Part shown: positions 1-8,094 of the stretch, one piece after another
Numbering within the stretch: the first letter of the stretch is position 1
Layout of the letters: each line of letters starts with the position of its first letter
Assembly: GCA_910579505.1 (NCBI GenBank)
Contig: CAJTTZ010000008.1
Span: forward strand, 124,001-188,000
Source: an uncultured Lachnospiraceae bacterium
Lineage (GTDB): Bacteria > Bacillota > Clostridia > Lachnospirales > Lachnospiraceae
Reading direction: 5' to 3'
Length of the DNA: 64,000 bases
The notes under the pieces: generated by a model
The model's input: the letters and a program-made list of their open reading frames with translations, nothing else
Databases searched by the model: none
What the model was told of the DNA's origin: nothing
Position numbers and translations under genes: made by a program

Positions 1-69
1 GTCAAAATCTCTTGCCACCGCATCCATCTCCATCTGCTCCCACACAAGCGCACTCTCCTGTGGTCCCAT
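1..69 (-). CDS. spoIIIAE: Start of a fifth spoIIIA-operon gene, probably spoIIIAE (partial)
   Basis: Only the first 23 codons are inside the window, reading off the left edge. The ATG at 69 has a strong AGGAGG ribosome site about 7 nt upstream. The residues are acidic and glutamine-rich and are not diagnostic. The assignment rests on order: in endospore formers spoIIIAE follows spoIIIAD, and it encodes a polytopic membrane part of the mother cell-forespore channel. No signal peptide is visible at this start, which is unusual for SpoIIIAE, so a different gene or a mis-chosen start is possible. A two-stem repeat (101-192) separates it from spoIIIAD. Confidence 0.5.
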   Translation of the reverse strand, partial: MGPQESALVWEQMEMDAVARDFD

Positions 70-100
70 CCTTAAACCTCCTCTTACTCAAATCCACACA

Positions 101-192
101 GAGAATGCTGCTGTTCAAGCATTCTCTTATGCGAAACTTAGTACTTCTTGGCGTCCTGTCTATGGCAGGACGTCTTTAGAAGTACTTTTCGC
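101..192 (-). repeat. Two-stem leader repeat, copy A (upstream of the spoIIIAE-like gene)
   Basis: Read on the minus strand, a long stem comes first: GCGAAAAGTACTTCT near 192 pairs with AGAAGTACT..TTTCGC ending at 131. Its interior is a GTCCTG/CAGGAC hairpin. A second hairpin follows (GAGAATGCT at 101 with AGCATTCTC at 126). A ribosome site and the ATG at 69 come about 30 nt later. Five other full or near-full copies share this order and gene-facing orientation. Confidence 0.75.
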
Positions 193-195
193 ATT

Positions 196-579
196 TTACA
201 TGATTGATTGTATGCTCTCCATCAGAGATAGCAGAATCGGCATTCCCATAGAAAGAATATAGAGTTTACCAAGCATCTCCACCTGTCCCGCCACGCCGGC
301 GTAACCCGCGTCCTTACATATTCCCGCGCAGAACTCGCAGGCATAGGTAGCGCCCACAGCCTTCAAAAGCAGCGCCAGATAACTGTAATTCTCTCTCAGA
401 TACCCTCTAAGCGCCTCCATCCCCGATATGATCTGCATAAAATAGCGCATGATATATTCCAGTATCACAAAGCAGACCGCAAGCGCCACATAAACGCCGT
501 ATTCCGCCTTATGACTCTTTAGCGACACCGCAAGCAGTACTCCGACCACGCCGACGATCCCCGCCTTTACCATATCCAT
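196..579 (-). CDS. spoIIIAD: Stage III sporulation protein AD
   Basis: SpoIIIAD is a small polytopic membrane protein of the SpoIIIA-SpoIIQ channel that links mother cell and forespore during engulfment. The protein is 127 residues, close to the family's usual 130, with several hydrophobic helices starting at residue 5 or so. The start is the ATG at 579, preceded by GGAGGG with 7 nt spacing. A longer reading back to 636 adds an implausible basic N-terminus. It follows spoIIIAC in the same direction. Expression is expected in the mother cell under sigma-E with the rest of the operon. Confidence 0.9.
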   Translation of the reverse strand: MDMVKAGIVGVVGVLLAVSLKSHKAEYGVYVALAVCFVILEYIMRYFMQIISGMEALRGYLRENYSYLALLLKAVGATYACEFCAGICKDAGYAGVAGQVEMLGKLYILSMGMPILLSLMESIQSIM

Positions 580-644
580 ATCATTCACCCTCCACGCCGA
601 GCCTGCGAAGCAGCGCCCACGATTGCATCGCTGCATGCGCTCCT

Positions 645-839
645 CTACAGTTCAAATAAATTCTGCATCATGACAAACAGATCATATATATACGGAACAA
701 TCCAAGTTAAAACAAGAATTAACCCTGCAAGGCTGATTAGAAAAGCATGATCCTCCCTCCCGCTATGTTTTAAAACTTGATTTAATATTGTGACTAAGAT
801 ACCTACCGCCGCTATCTTGAAAATCAGACTAACGCTCAT
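645..839 (-). CDS. spoIIIAC: Stage III sporulation protein AC
   Basis: A 64-residue protein with two hydrophobic helices, matching the length and pattern of SpoIIIAC (usually about 65 residues). It begins MSVSLIFKIAAVGILVTILN and has a short charged loop (GREDHA) between the helices. SpoIIIAC and SpoIIIAD are paired inner-membrane components of the SpoIIIA channel. A GGGGAGG ribosome site lies just upstream of the ATG. The gene sits between spoIIIAB (18 nt gap) and spoIIIAD, the standard order. Confidence 0.95.
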   Translation of the reverse strand: MSVSLIFKIAAVGILVTILNQVLKHSGREDHAFLISLAGLILVLTWIVPYIYDLFVMMQNLFEL

Positions 840-857
840 CCTTCCTCCCCTTGTCCG

Positions 858-1376
858 TCACAGCAACAGAATCGCCAGGAGCAGCCCTGCCAGAATGCTT
901 ACGCTGTGTATCATTTTTGATCTGTTTTCTAAAGTTTCCTCCGCCTGCCGGTATCTGCCTTCAAAAAAAGCCTCCGCCTGCCCGACGCGCCCTGCCTGTC
1001 CGCCCTCTTCCCGAAAGCGCAGGCTTTTAGCGAGCTCTGCCATTGTCCTTCTCTCATCCTCCCGCAGGGGCAGCGGCTCCAGGCACTTTCCCAATTCCTC
1101 CTCCCAGACTTTCGGAAAATCCGTCCCGCCTTTCTCTGTCGCCCCCTTGTATATACGCTCAAAGCATTCCGAATAGCATCCGTCATTTAATTCCGCAAAC
1201 AACAGGCAGATTTCCGGCATCGTGTGCTTTCCGTATGATATCTCGCTGCGCATCTGAGACAGCATCTGTGTCAGCATCCTCAGATGCCGCACCCGCTCTC
1301 TCTCCTGCCCCGCCAGACTGTGTCCCCATCCGGCACAGCCGGCGAGAATACACAAAAATCCTACTGCCTTGTACAT
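858..1376 (-). CDS. spoIIIAB: Stage III sporulation protein AB
   Basis: SpoIIIAB is a membrane-anchored protein of the SpoIIIA complex related to type II/IV secretion proteins. The 172-residue product has an N-terminal hydrophobic helix, a charged helical middle (residues about 20-145), and a C-terminal hydrophobic helix ending LAGLLLAILLL. This is the usual arrangement for the family. The start is the ATG at 1376, after a GGGAAGGG stretch; a TTG seven codons upstream is possible but less likely. It overlaps the end of spoIIIAA by 16 nt, suggesting translational coupling. Confidence 0.9.
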   Translation of the reverse strand: MYKAVGFLCILAGCAGWGHSLAGQERERVRHLRMLTQMLSQMRSEISYGKHTMPEICLLFAELNDGCYSECFERIYKGATEKGGTDFPKVWEEELGKCLEPLPLREDERRTMAELAKSLRFREEGGQAGRVGQAEAFFEGRYRQAEETLENRSKMIHSVSILAGLLLAILLL

Positions 1377-2311
1377 GGTTTCCCTTCCCTGTCGCAAATT
1401 TCCACGATTCTACACGCGCCCCGCCTGCGGTCCAGCATCACATAACGTTCAAACAGCCCCTGTTCCATGATATAACGCATGTAATCTTTCTGCCTTACCT
1501 CCTCCATGGAGCCGCCGTGAACCGTGGCAAGCAGCTTACAGCCGCAGCCGCCCGCCATCTGCAGCGCCTGCGCGTCCGCCAGACTTCCGATCTCATCTAC
1601 CGCCAACACCCCCGGCGCCATGGAGCGGATCAGCCGCATCATGCCCTCCACCTTCGGACAGCCGTCCAGCACGTCCGTACGGATTCCCACATCGTTCTGC
1701 GACACGCCGAGATAACTTCCCGCTATCTCCGAACGCTCATCCACCACACTAACATTGACCCCTGCCCCATATGCGGTTCCATCTGATATCTGTCTTATGA
1801 TATCCCGGAGCATTGTGGTCTTTCCGCCGCCCGGCGGGGAGATCAGAAGCGTGCTCAACACCCTCCCGTCCTCAAACAGACAGGGCATGAGCAAATCTGC
1901 TGCTCCCCTTATCTGATGCGCGATACGGATATTTAAATAGCGTATGTATTTCATATTCTTAATCCGGCCATCCCCATCCAAAATCACCTGGCCGGCCAGA
2001 CCGACCCGATGACCGCCCTGCACGGTCAAAAATCCCTGCCTGATCTCATCCGCAAAGGCATAGATGGAATATCTGCACAGATGCCCCAGCATATTCTCCA
2101 GTTCTTCCGGCGAAGGTCTTGCCGCTTCCTCCGGCCTGTCCACAATCATCCCCTGCCTGTCCACAAACCGTTCCCCGTTATCGACCAAGATGGTCAATGG
2201 CATGCCTGCCCGGAGCCTGACTTCCTGAAGACGCTTTGCCAGTTTTGCCACTTCCCGCCATCTGCCCCTGCTTTCCTCTGGAAACAGTCCCAAAAATTCC
2301 TCCGCGCGCAT
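1361..2311 (-). CDS. spoIIIAA: Stage III sporulation protein AA, secretion-type ATPase
   Basis: SpoIIIAA is a cytoplasmic AAA-type ATPase related to type II/IV secretion ATPases and is thought to power the SpoIIIA channel. The Walker A motif PPGGGKTTM and a Walker B-like VLAVDEIG stretch are clear, and the C-terminus carries the conserved LLATVHG. The ATG at 2311 is chosen because AGGGGGG lies 6 nt upstream; it gives 316 residues, close to the 307 of the Bacillus protein. ATGs at 2317 and 2332 are alternatives. It is the first gene of the operon. Confidence 0.93.
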   Translation of the reverse strand: MRAEEFLGLFPEESRGRWREVAKLAKRLQEVRLRAGMPLTILVDNGERFVDRQGMIVDRPEEAARPSPEELENMLGHLCRYSIYAFADEIRQGFLTVQGGHRVGLAGQVILDGDGRIKNMKYIRYLNIRIAHQIRGAADLLMPCLFEDGRVLSTLLISPPGGGKTTMLRDIIRQISDGTAYGAGVNVSVVDERSEIAGSYLGVSQNDVGIRTDVLDGCPKVEGMMRLIRSMAPGVLAVDEIGSLADAQALQMAGGCGCKLLATVHGGSMEEVRQKDYMRYIMEQGLFERYVMLDRRRGACRIVEICDREGKPCTRQ

Positions 2312-2336
2312 TCCCATCCCCCCTTGTCTCATTACA

Positions 2337-2363
2337 ATATATGAAGCTTTGTCCAAGTTATGC
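2337..2363 (-). promoter_or_regulatory. Possible sigma-E promoter of the spoIIIA operon
   Basis: On the minus strand, GCATAA (2363-2358) is followed 13 nt later by CATATATT (2344-2337), resembling sigma-E -35 and -10 elements. Transcription would begin about 15-25 nt before the chosen spoIIIAA start. This fits known sigma-E control of spoIIIA, but the match is by eye. Confidence 0.35.
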
Positions 2364-2397
2364 TTTAAAAAAATTGGGTGTCTGCACGCTCGGTTCA

Positions 2398-2416
2398 GAG
2401 AATGCTCCGCATTCTC
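2398..2416 (-). repeat. Short hairpin resembling the second stem of the leader repeat (partial copy)
   Basis: GAGAATGC and GCATTCTC form a perfect 8-bp stem with a 3-nt loop, the same stem sequence as the second hairpin of the full repeats. The long first stem is absent. It lies upstream of the putative spoIIIA promoter, so it is probably not in that mRNA. Confidence 0.4.
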
Positions 2417-2467
2417 CTTCCATGGTTCACGCTGCTGCAATTTCCTATCGAATGCAAAAAAAACCAG

Positions 2468-2496
2468 TGGCATTTCCATAAAAAAAAGGGTAGAAT
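2468..2496 (+). promoter_or_regulatory. Possible sigma-A promoter for the PHP gene
   Basis: TGGCAT (2468-2473), a 17-nt spacer and TAGAAT (2491-2496), about 32 nt before the PHP start codon. The -35 is poor and the -10 is good. Confidence 0.35.
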
Positions 2497-2528
2497 AGAT
2501 AAGGAAAAACGGTAAAAGAGGATCAGAT

Positions 2529-3359
2529 ATGAAGCTGGACATGCACTGTCACACAAAAGAAGGATCTCCCGACGGGAAACTGGAACTGCTTGAAAACATT
2601 TCCATTTTAAAACAAAAAGGCTATCAGGGAATGCTCATCACAGACCATAACTCCTACAAAGCCTACCGCTACTATAAAAAATGTAAGGAAAAGCCGGACG
2701 ATTTTGTTGTCCTGAAAGGAATAGAATACGATACCATTAACGCCGGCCACATGCTTATCATCATGCCTACCGGCGTCAGCCTGCCGATTCTGGAGCTGCG
2801 GGGGCTTCCCATCATCCTCCTCATAGAAATCGTTCATTTCTACGGGGGGATTATCGGACCCGCGCACCCTTGCGGCGAAAAGTTTTTAAGTATCTGCAAC
2901 ACACTGCGGGGCAGATTCTACGAACACATTTACCACAAATTCGATTTTGTGGAAGGCTACAATGCCTGTGAGGATGCCGATTCCAACATGCGCGCCATGT
3001 CGCTTGCACAAAAGCACAACTTGCCCTGTTTCGGCGGCAGCGATTCCCACAAGGAAGACTGCGCCGGTTTCGGCTACACGGTCCTGCAGGAAGACATTAC
3101 CTCCGAGACGGAGCTGATCAACTACATCCGTTCGGGCAAACCCACCATGATCGGCGGGCGCCATTATATGCATACCACGAAGGCAAAACTCGGAAAAGTG
3201 AATAACGTACTGGTGTATTCTTTCTGGCTCTACAATAAGTTCCTTGCGCTGTTTCGCCGCAAGGCGCGCAATTTCGAGCTGATGGAAAACCAGCTTCTCG
3301 ATTCCATACGCGCCGGGAAGCGCAAGGATCCACGCTATATTCCACTGGGAGACGAGTAA
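2529..3359 (+). CDS. PHP-domain metal-dependent phosphoesterase
   Basis: The 276-residue protein begins MKLDMHCHTKEGSPDG, the HxH metal motif that opens PHP domains. It continues with ITDHNS (about residue 38), GIEYDT (about residue 65), GPAHPCGE and GGSDSHK (about residue 165), which supply the remaining metal ligands. PHP proteins hydrolyse phosphoesters, for example histidinol phosphate or nucleotide derivatives; the substrate here cannot be told. The last 60 residues are basic and lie outside the catalytic core. A GAGGAT ribosome site precedes the ATG. It is divergent from spoIIIA and ends at a terminator. Confidence 0.85.
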   Translation: MKLDMHCHTKEGSPDGKLELLENISILKQKGYQGMLITDHNSYKAYRYYKKCKEKPDDFVVLKGIEYDTINAGHMLIIMPTGVSLPILELRGLPIILLIEIVHFYGGIIGPAHPCGEKFLSICNTLRGRFYEHIYHKFDFVEGYNACEDADSNMRAMSLAQKHNLPCFGGSDSHKEDCAGFGYTVLQEDITSETELINYIRSGKPTMIGGRHYMHTTKAKLGKVNNVLVYSFWLYNKFLALFRRKARNFELMENQLLDSIRAGKRKDPRYIPLGDE

Positions 3360-3360
3360 A

Positions 3361-3389
3361 ATACCCCGCAGAAAACTACGGGGTATTTC
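3361..3389. terminator. Bidirectional intrinsic terminator
   Basis: ATACCCCG pairs with CGGGGTAT around a 10-nt loop and is followed by TTT on the plus strand. It lies between the convergent PHP gene and the 3408-4355 gene and could serve both. Confidence 0.7.
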
Positions 3390-3407
3390 ACTCTTGCGGC
3401 TGTCGCG

Positions 3408-4355
3408 TCATCTTTCTGCCTTATCGTTCGCCAATTCTTTTAATTCCTCAAACTCGCTCTCATACTCCTCGCTTCGCATGGTCGGGTTATTCCGTATCAT
3501 GTCACGTTTGTAAAAATCAAGAAGCCTCCCATAGCCTGTCTCACGCTCCAGGTATAGGCTGAACTTGCCGCGCAGTTCGGCAATTTCCTCCCGTACGCTC
3601 TCCCCATATGCCGACGGTCTGCTCAACAGCGTCTCCTTTATCATGGCAAACCCCTGCTCCAGCCCGGCGGTCAGGTCTTTCACACGAGTCCCCCTGCGTT
3701 CCTCCCTGTCTAGACGCTTCTGCTCTTTCTCGTCGTTGCTAAACGCAATCAGCACATCCAGGCGCTTCTGCATGCGCAGCAGTTCCTCCTTTATGCCCAC
3801 GAGCCTGACCATAAGGTCGCGCAGATCGAGCGCCGCCTTGAAAGACAAGGTAAAATCCGCGACGATATAAACCGTAAGCACCACCGTCACATGATGCATC
3901 ACTTTTTCCGGCATGGAAAACATCAGCTGCTCGATGGGCCTGTGTATCACCCTTGTCATCAGAATGGTAAAGAATCCCCACGCAATCGAGGAACGCAGGC
4001 AGATATGCCCCTTGTAATTCATGAACCTTCCCGAATAATCCCAGTACCTCATCTTGAAAAGAGCTTCCATAGCGACACCCGTCACATACTCTAGAGCCGT
4101 CGCCCCGACCACCCCCGCAAAGTAGGTAAGCAGTACATTGTCCGCAAAGGGCATGGATACCACCAGCATCATAATAGCCCCCGTACCGTACAGCGGCAAA
4201 AAGGGGCCTCTCATAAAGCCCCTGTTTACCCATTTCCGGGATTTAAGTGAGACGAAGACCGACTCAAAACACCAGCCGCCGAAACAGTAAAAATAAAACA
4301 AAAACAGCCATTGAAATCCTGTATAACCAAACATAACCTTTAACCTTTCATACAT
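3408..4355 (-). CDS. Polytopic membrane protein, putative ABC-transporter type IV family (DUF1113-like)
   Basis: The first about 180 residues are hydrophobic, with roughly five membrane segments. The FYFYCFGGWCFESVFVS start, the RGPFLPLYGTGA loop and the YVTGVAMEALF stretch are typical of the PF06541 family, whose function is not established. The last 130 residues are charged and probably helical in the cytoplasm. The ATG overlaps the upstream GTPase stop as TGATG, so the two are translationally coupled. The link to two metal-type GTPases suggests a metal-related role, but that is inference. Confidence 0.7.
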   Translation of the reverse strand: MYERLKVMFGYTGFQWLFLFYFYCFGGWCFESVFVSLKSRKWVNRGFMRGPFLPLYGTGAIMMLVVSMPFADNVLLTYFAGVVGATALEYVTGVAMEALFKMRYWDYSGRFMNYKGHICLRSSIAWGFFTILMTRVIHRPIEQLMFSMPEKVMHHVTVVLTVYIVADFTLSFKAALDLRDLMVRLVGIKEELLRMQKRLDVLIAFSNDEKEQKRLDREERRGTRVKDLTAGLEQGFAMIKETLLSRPSAYGESVREEIAELRGKFSLYLERETGYGRLLDFYKRDMIRNNPTMRSEEYESEFEELKELANDKAER

Positions 4356-5284
4356 CAGACAAAGCTGATGATCTCCTCTTTCGGCGCCCTCGACCGCTCT
4401 ACGCTGAGGGCATGCAGTACCGGGCCTTCCCCCTGATACTGCTCAAAGTACGACGTCTCCACCCTGGCAGTGACCTTTACCCACTGCTGGTCCTCCAGTT
4501 CCTGCGCCTGCCCGTACTCACAGGCATAACCCAGAAAAGCCATATCCTCCGCACAGCAGGTCATCGCCATGCGTCCCGGCACAAAATAATCTTTCGGGAA
4601 CTGTTTCGGCTTTAACACCATCCCCACAAAAGAAACCGTCTTGCCCTCATAGCGTTCCGGGTGATCCATGGTATCCAGATACCAGATTCCGTAACGTTCA
4701 TTGTCCAGCTCTATCACGGGCGCTTTCAGATCATAGGGCAGATCCTCCTCCATAATCTCATTGATCTCCCCGTTTGAATCCTCAAACACAATCTCTGCTT
4801 TTGGATTGATCGCCTTAACGTTCCGCTTGTAACTGCCAAGATCCTCCACCCCGTCGCAGCGGTTAAAGATAATAAGCTCCGATTTTCGGATCTGCTCCGC
4901 AAGCAGAGACTTCATATTCGTAAAATACATGGGAAACGTGGAGGCGTCAATTGTAGTAATCTGCTGCTCTATCTTCCAATGCCAGGGCAGTTTCATCTCC
5001 TTGTAATTCCACATGCCGTTGAACTCGATGATGATGCGCTCCGGCTTATGCTTTTTCTCCAGCTCTATCAACCTGTTCGGCGTAAATTCCTCCTCCCCGT
5101 CGATCAGCTCAAGCACCGTGCGGCTCTGCCTAAGGAGCGCGGGGTCATACTCGTTTTCCCCCTCCTCGCAGAGGATAAGCAGCGTTTTTCCACGTACCTG
5201 AAAATAGGGCTGCGCCAACGTATAGGTGATAAACTCTGTCTTGCCGCTCTCCAAAAAGCCGTTAATCATATAGACCGGTTTCAA
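4355..5284 (-). CDS. G3E-family GTPase with a DUF1980-like (TIGR03943) C-terminus
   Basis: The N-terminal domain has the P-loop GFLESGKTEF, an IIEFNG switch-like segment and the FNRCD base-recognition motif (NKxD-like), placing it with CobW/UreG metallochaperone GTPases. From about residue 200 the protein resembles the DUF1980/YcgQ family, with a RMAMTCCAEDMAFLG stretch. DUF1980 proteins usually sit beside a permease, so this fusion is uncommon. A TTG at 5284 gives the compact start MKPVYMINGF. A GTG at 5329 is possible but has no visible ribosome site. The CobW gene lies upstream. Confidence 0.75.
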   Translation of the reverse strand: MKPVYMINGFLESGKTEFITYTLAQPYFQVRGKTLLILCEEGENEYDPALLRQSRTVLELIDGEEEFTPNRLIELEKKHKPERIIIEFNGMWNYKEMKLPWHWKIEQQITTIDASTFPMYFTNMKSLLAEQIRKSELIIFNRCDGVEDLGSYKRNVKAINPKAEIVFEDSNGEINEIMEEDLPYDLKAPVIELDNERYGIWYLDTMDHPERYEGKTVSFVGMVLKPKQFPKDYFVPGRMAMTCCAEDMAFLGYACEYGQAQELEDQQWVKVTARVETSYFEQYQGEGPVLHALSVERSRAPKEEIISFV

Positions 5285-5336
5285 TCTCTCTTCATCCCTT
5301 TCTCGATTCTTTCCATATATAAATATCACATGCTAT

Positions 5337-6551
5337 TTATTTTTCAAAAAGCGCCGCCAGCTTCTCCTCTTTCAGCTTGGAGCCGATCACACAGAATTTT
5401 CCCGTCACGCCGGGTTTTCCGTCCCTGACATTGCTCTCCTCGGGCACGTAATCAAAATAAATCCAGCCGCCCTCTGCACCGGCAACCATACCCTTTGCGC
5501 GAAGCACCATGCCGTACTCCTCTTCCTTATCAAGTTCCTCCAGAATATGCGCGATCTCCTCTTTCGTATAAACCGCAGGCGTCTCAAGCCCCCAGCTGGT
5601 AAACACCTCGTCCGCATGATGATGATGGTCGTGTCCCTCATGGTCATGGTCGTGATGGCAGTGCCCGTGCTCCCCATCCTCATGGTCATGATGGCAATGC
5701 CCGTGTTCCCCATCCTCATGGTCGTGATGGCAGTGCCCGTGCTCCCCGTCCTCATGGTCATGATGGCAGTGCCCGTGCCCTTCGTGCTCCTCGTCGTGGC
5801 AGCAATGCCCGTGTCCGTGCTCTTCATGCTCCTCGTCGTGACAGCAGTGCCCGTGCTCCTCATGCTCATGGTCGTGGTGGCAGTGCCCGTGCTCATGGTG
5901 ATGATGTTCCTCCTGCATCTCCATCACTTCCCGCATCAGCTCAGCCTCCAGATCCTTTGCGCCCTCAATGGTTTCCAGAATGTCCTTCCCCTCAAGCGCA
6001 TCCCACGGCGTGGTTATGATCGTTGCCTTCGCGTTATGCTCACGGACAAGCGCCACACAGGCGGAAAGCTTCTCCTCGCTAATCTTGTCCGTCCGGCTAA
6101 GGACAATCGTCCCGGCGTGTTCAATCTGATTGACAAAAAATTCCCCGAAATTTTTGATATACATCTTACATTTGCAGGCGTCCACCACGGCAACAGCGCT
6201 GCTAAGCTGCACGTCCCTGTCGGTCATGGCGTCCTGCACCGCCTTCATGACGTCAGAAAGTTTTCCCACACCCGACGGTTCGATCAGAATGCGCTCCGGC
6301 GCATAGGTGTCCAGCACTTCCTTTAAGGATGTGCCGAAATCCCCCACAAGGGAACAGCAGATACAGCCGGAATTCATCTCCTTGATCTCAATGCCTGATT
6401 CCTGCAAAAAGCCCCCGTCTATGCCTATCTCGCCAAACTCGTTCTCAATCAGCACCACCTTCGTATCCGCCAGCGCCTCCTTTAAGAGCTTGCTGATCAA
6501 TGTGGTTTTCCCGGCTCCGAGAAACCCCGAGAAAATGTCAATCTTAGTCAT
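5337..6551 (-). CDS. CobW-family GTPase with a long histidine-rich metal-binding insert
   Basis: COG0523/CobW proteins are GTP-dependent metallochaperones, many handling zinc. The P-loop GFLGAGKT is at residues 9-16, the conserved GCICC metal motif at 62-66, and LSRTDK at about 151. Residues 216-312 are almost entirely His, Asp, Glu, Gly and Cys, built of repeats such as EHGHCHHDHEDG. A CobW C-terminal domain follows, ending VTGKFCVIGSKL. At 404 residues it is longer than typical because of the insert. An AAGGAAGG ribosome site precedes the ATG. No zinc-responsive operator could be recognised. Confidence 0.9.
   Translation of the reverse strand: MTKIDIFSGFLGAGKTTLISKLLKEALADTKVVLIENEFGEIGIDGGFLQESGIEIKEMNSGCICCSLVGDFGTSLKEVLDTYAPERILIEPSGVGKLSDVMKAVQDAMTDRDVQLSSAVAVVDACKCKMYIKNFGEFFVNQIEHAGTIVLSRTDKISEEKLSACVALVREHNAKATIITTPWDALEGKDILETIEGAKDLEAELMREVMEMQEEHHHHEHGHCHHDHEHEEHGHCCHDEEHEEHGHGHCCHDEEHEGHGHCHHDHEDGEHGHCHHDHEDGEHGHCHHDHEDGEHGHCHHDHDHEGHDHHHHADEVFTSWGLETPAVYTKEEIAHILEELDKEEEYGMVLRAKGMVAGAEGGWIYFDYVPEESNVRDGKPGVTGKFCVIGSKLKEEKLAALFEK
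5616..5906 (-). repeat. In-frame tandem repeat coding the His-rich insert
   Basis: A 36-bp unit coding EHGHCHHDHEDG occurs three times nearly identically, flanked by diverged units with CCHDEEHE or HDHEGHDHH. The repeats lie within the CobW gene at residues 216-312 and stay in frame. Such arrays change length by slippage. Confidence 0.85.
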
Positions 6552-6570
6552 GCTTCATCCTTCCTTTCCA

Positions 6571-7380
6571 TCAGTCCAAATTTAATTTTCTGCCCATCAC
6601 ATACCACGTCAGCAGATAGTACACCACGCAGCTCAAAATACCCGCTAGCAGTGACGTCTCCCACTGGTTATCATAATAGGAAAAGTAATCCCAATAATCC
6701 TTCCTGGACATCATTTGCTGGATATAGATCGTAATCGCAAAATATACCCCCTGAAACATCTGCTCTACCACGTAAATTCCCATATACCATGCAAAGGCAA
6801 GCATCAGCTTGTGGTTGGAGGAGAGCTGTCCCAGAGAAATACAGGCCCCAACCTTAAGCACTTTCGCAAACACAGAAAAAAGAAATGCGATTACTGTCAT
6901 AATAACTGTGAAGGCAGTAATTTTTTCCGCCCCCAGATACTCAATCATATCCACCATCCCCTCCATCATGGATTCGAAGATTTCGCTTGACGACGCAAGC
7001 AAAAAGATGACGGACAAATAAATAAACACAATGTTAATGATTACCCAGGCAGCGCTGACCAATACCTTCGCGATAATAATATGATGCGTATCCACCGGCA
7101 GAGTATGCAGAAGATACCCCTGGTCTCCGTATGTGGAAGTATAGAAACGGTAGATCAGGTAAATCGTCGTGCCAATGCACACCGCAAACATACTCCCAAC
7201 ATAAGTGACCAGCACCATGACTGCCATAAAATCCACCATCTGGAAATCATTGTAGTTAGTCTGCCCCATCAGATATACCATCCAGCGGGCAAGTCCCGTC
7301 ATCACCACAGTCAGGATGTTCGCAGAAAGAAGCAGCTTCCATGTGGCCTTCCACTCATACTTCATCAATTTGCCTAGCAT
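6571..7380 (-). CDS. ABC exporter membrane subunit
   Basis: The 269-residue protein has about six hydrophobic segments and begins MLGKLMKYEWKATWK, a start common in ABC-2-type permeases of Firmicutes exporters. It contains FYTSTYGDQGYLLHTLPV, a motif often seen in this permease group. It overlaps the end of the ATPase gene by 7 nt and has its own GGGAGG ribosome site. Together they form a two-gene exporter of unknown substrate, possibly for a peptide or lipid. Confidence 0.8.
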   Translation of the reverse strand: MLGKLMKYEWKATWKLLLSANILTVVMTGLARWMVYLMGQTNYNDFQMVDFMAVMVLVTYVGSMFAVCIGTTIYLIYRFYTSTYGDQGYLLHTLPVDTHHIIIAKVLVSAAWVIINIVFIYLSVIFLLASSSEIFESMMEGMVDMIEYLGAEKITAFTVIMTVIAFLFSVFAKVLKVGACISLGQLSSNHKLMLAFAWYMGIYVVEQMFQGVYFAITIYIQQMMSRKDYWDYFSYYDNQWETSLLAGILSCVVYYLLTWYVMGRKLNLD

Positions 7381-8072
7381 GCGAACACCTCCCTGAAAAA
7401 CTGGTCTACGGACTTGCGCTCGTTTTGCCTGATCTGCTCCGCGCCCGCCTGCAGCACGATACTGCCGTACTTGATAAACACCACTTCATCCAGAATGTTT
7501 TCCACATCCGAGATCAGATGGGTGGAAAGCAGAATGGAACCGCAGCGGTTATAGTTGCTCACGATGGTGTGGAGAATATAATCCCTGGCTGCAGGATCTA
7601 CCCCGGCAATCGGCTCATCCAGAATATAGAGATCCGCGTCCCGGCTCATCACCATGATAAGCTGCACTTTCTCCTTTGTCCCCTTGGAAAGGTTTTTCAG
7701 CCTCTCCTGCGGCGGGATCTGCAGTCTCGCCAGCATGTCATAGGCTCTGTCAACCCGGAAGTCCGCATAAAAATCCTGAAAATACTGTATCAGCTCAAGC
7801 ACCTTCATGCCCGGCTGTAAGTACGTCCGCTCCGGCAGATAGGAAATACGCATCTTCGTTTCAACCCCCGGATGCTGCCCGTTGATCAGAATTTCCCCCG
7901 CCGTCGGCTTTAAAAGGCCGTTCATAATTTTAATCAGCGTGGTCTTTCCGCTGCCATTAGGTCCTAAAAGACCGATGATCCGGCCCCTCTCAAGGTTTAA
8001 GTTTACCTGATTCAATGCGATCTTTCTCCCGTAGGTCTTCGTCAGGCCCATACACTGCACCACAGGCGTCAT
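7374..8072 (-). CDS. ABC transporter ATP-binding protein
   Basis: Canonical ATPase with Walker A GPNGSGKTT (about residue 37), signature LSKGTKEKV (about residue 129), Walker B LYILDEPIAGVD (about residue 149) and the H-loop STHLI. At 232 residues it matches the small exporter ATPases paired with the adjacent permease. The ATG has an AAGGAAGG ribosome site. No regulator gene lies beside the pair. Confidence 0.9.
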   Translation of the reverse strand: MTPVVQCMGLTKTYGRKIALNQVNLNLERGRIIGLLGPNGSGKTTLIKIMNGLLKPTAGEILINGQHPGVETKMRISYLPERTYLQPGMKVLELIQYFQDFYADFRVDRAYDMLARLQIPPQERLKNLSKGTKEKVQLIMVMSRDADLYILDEPIAGVDPAARDYILHTIVSNYNRCGSILLSTHLISDVENILDEVVFIKYGSIVLQAGAEQIRQNERKSVDQFFREVFAC

Positions 8073-8094
8073 AGTATTCCTTCCTTTCCCGGTC

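Noticed and set aside
2398..2416. Full leader repeat at spoIIIAA
   Set aside because: Only the short hairpin is present, and it is upstream of the putative promoter; kept as a partial copy.
5616..5906. CRISPR-like regular repeats
   Set aside because: Repeats are in frame, have no spacers and code a His-rich protein segment.
5405..6326. Long open frames opposite and beside the His-rich gene
   Set aside because: Their Ser/Thr/Gly or Val/Met repeats are the other-frame readings of the 36-bp tandem repeat; no ribosome sites or family matches.
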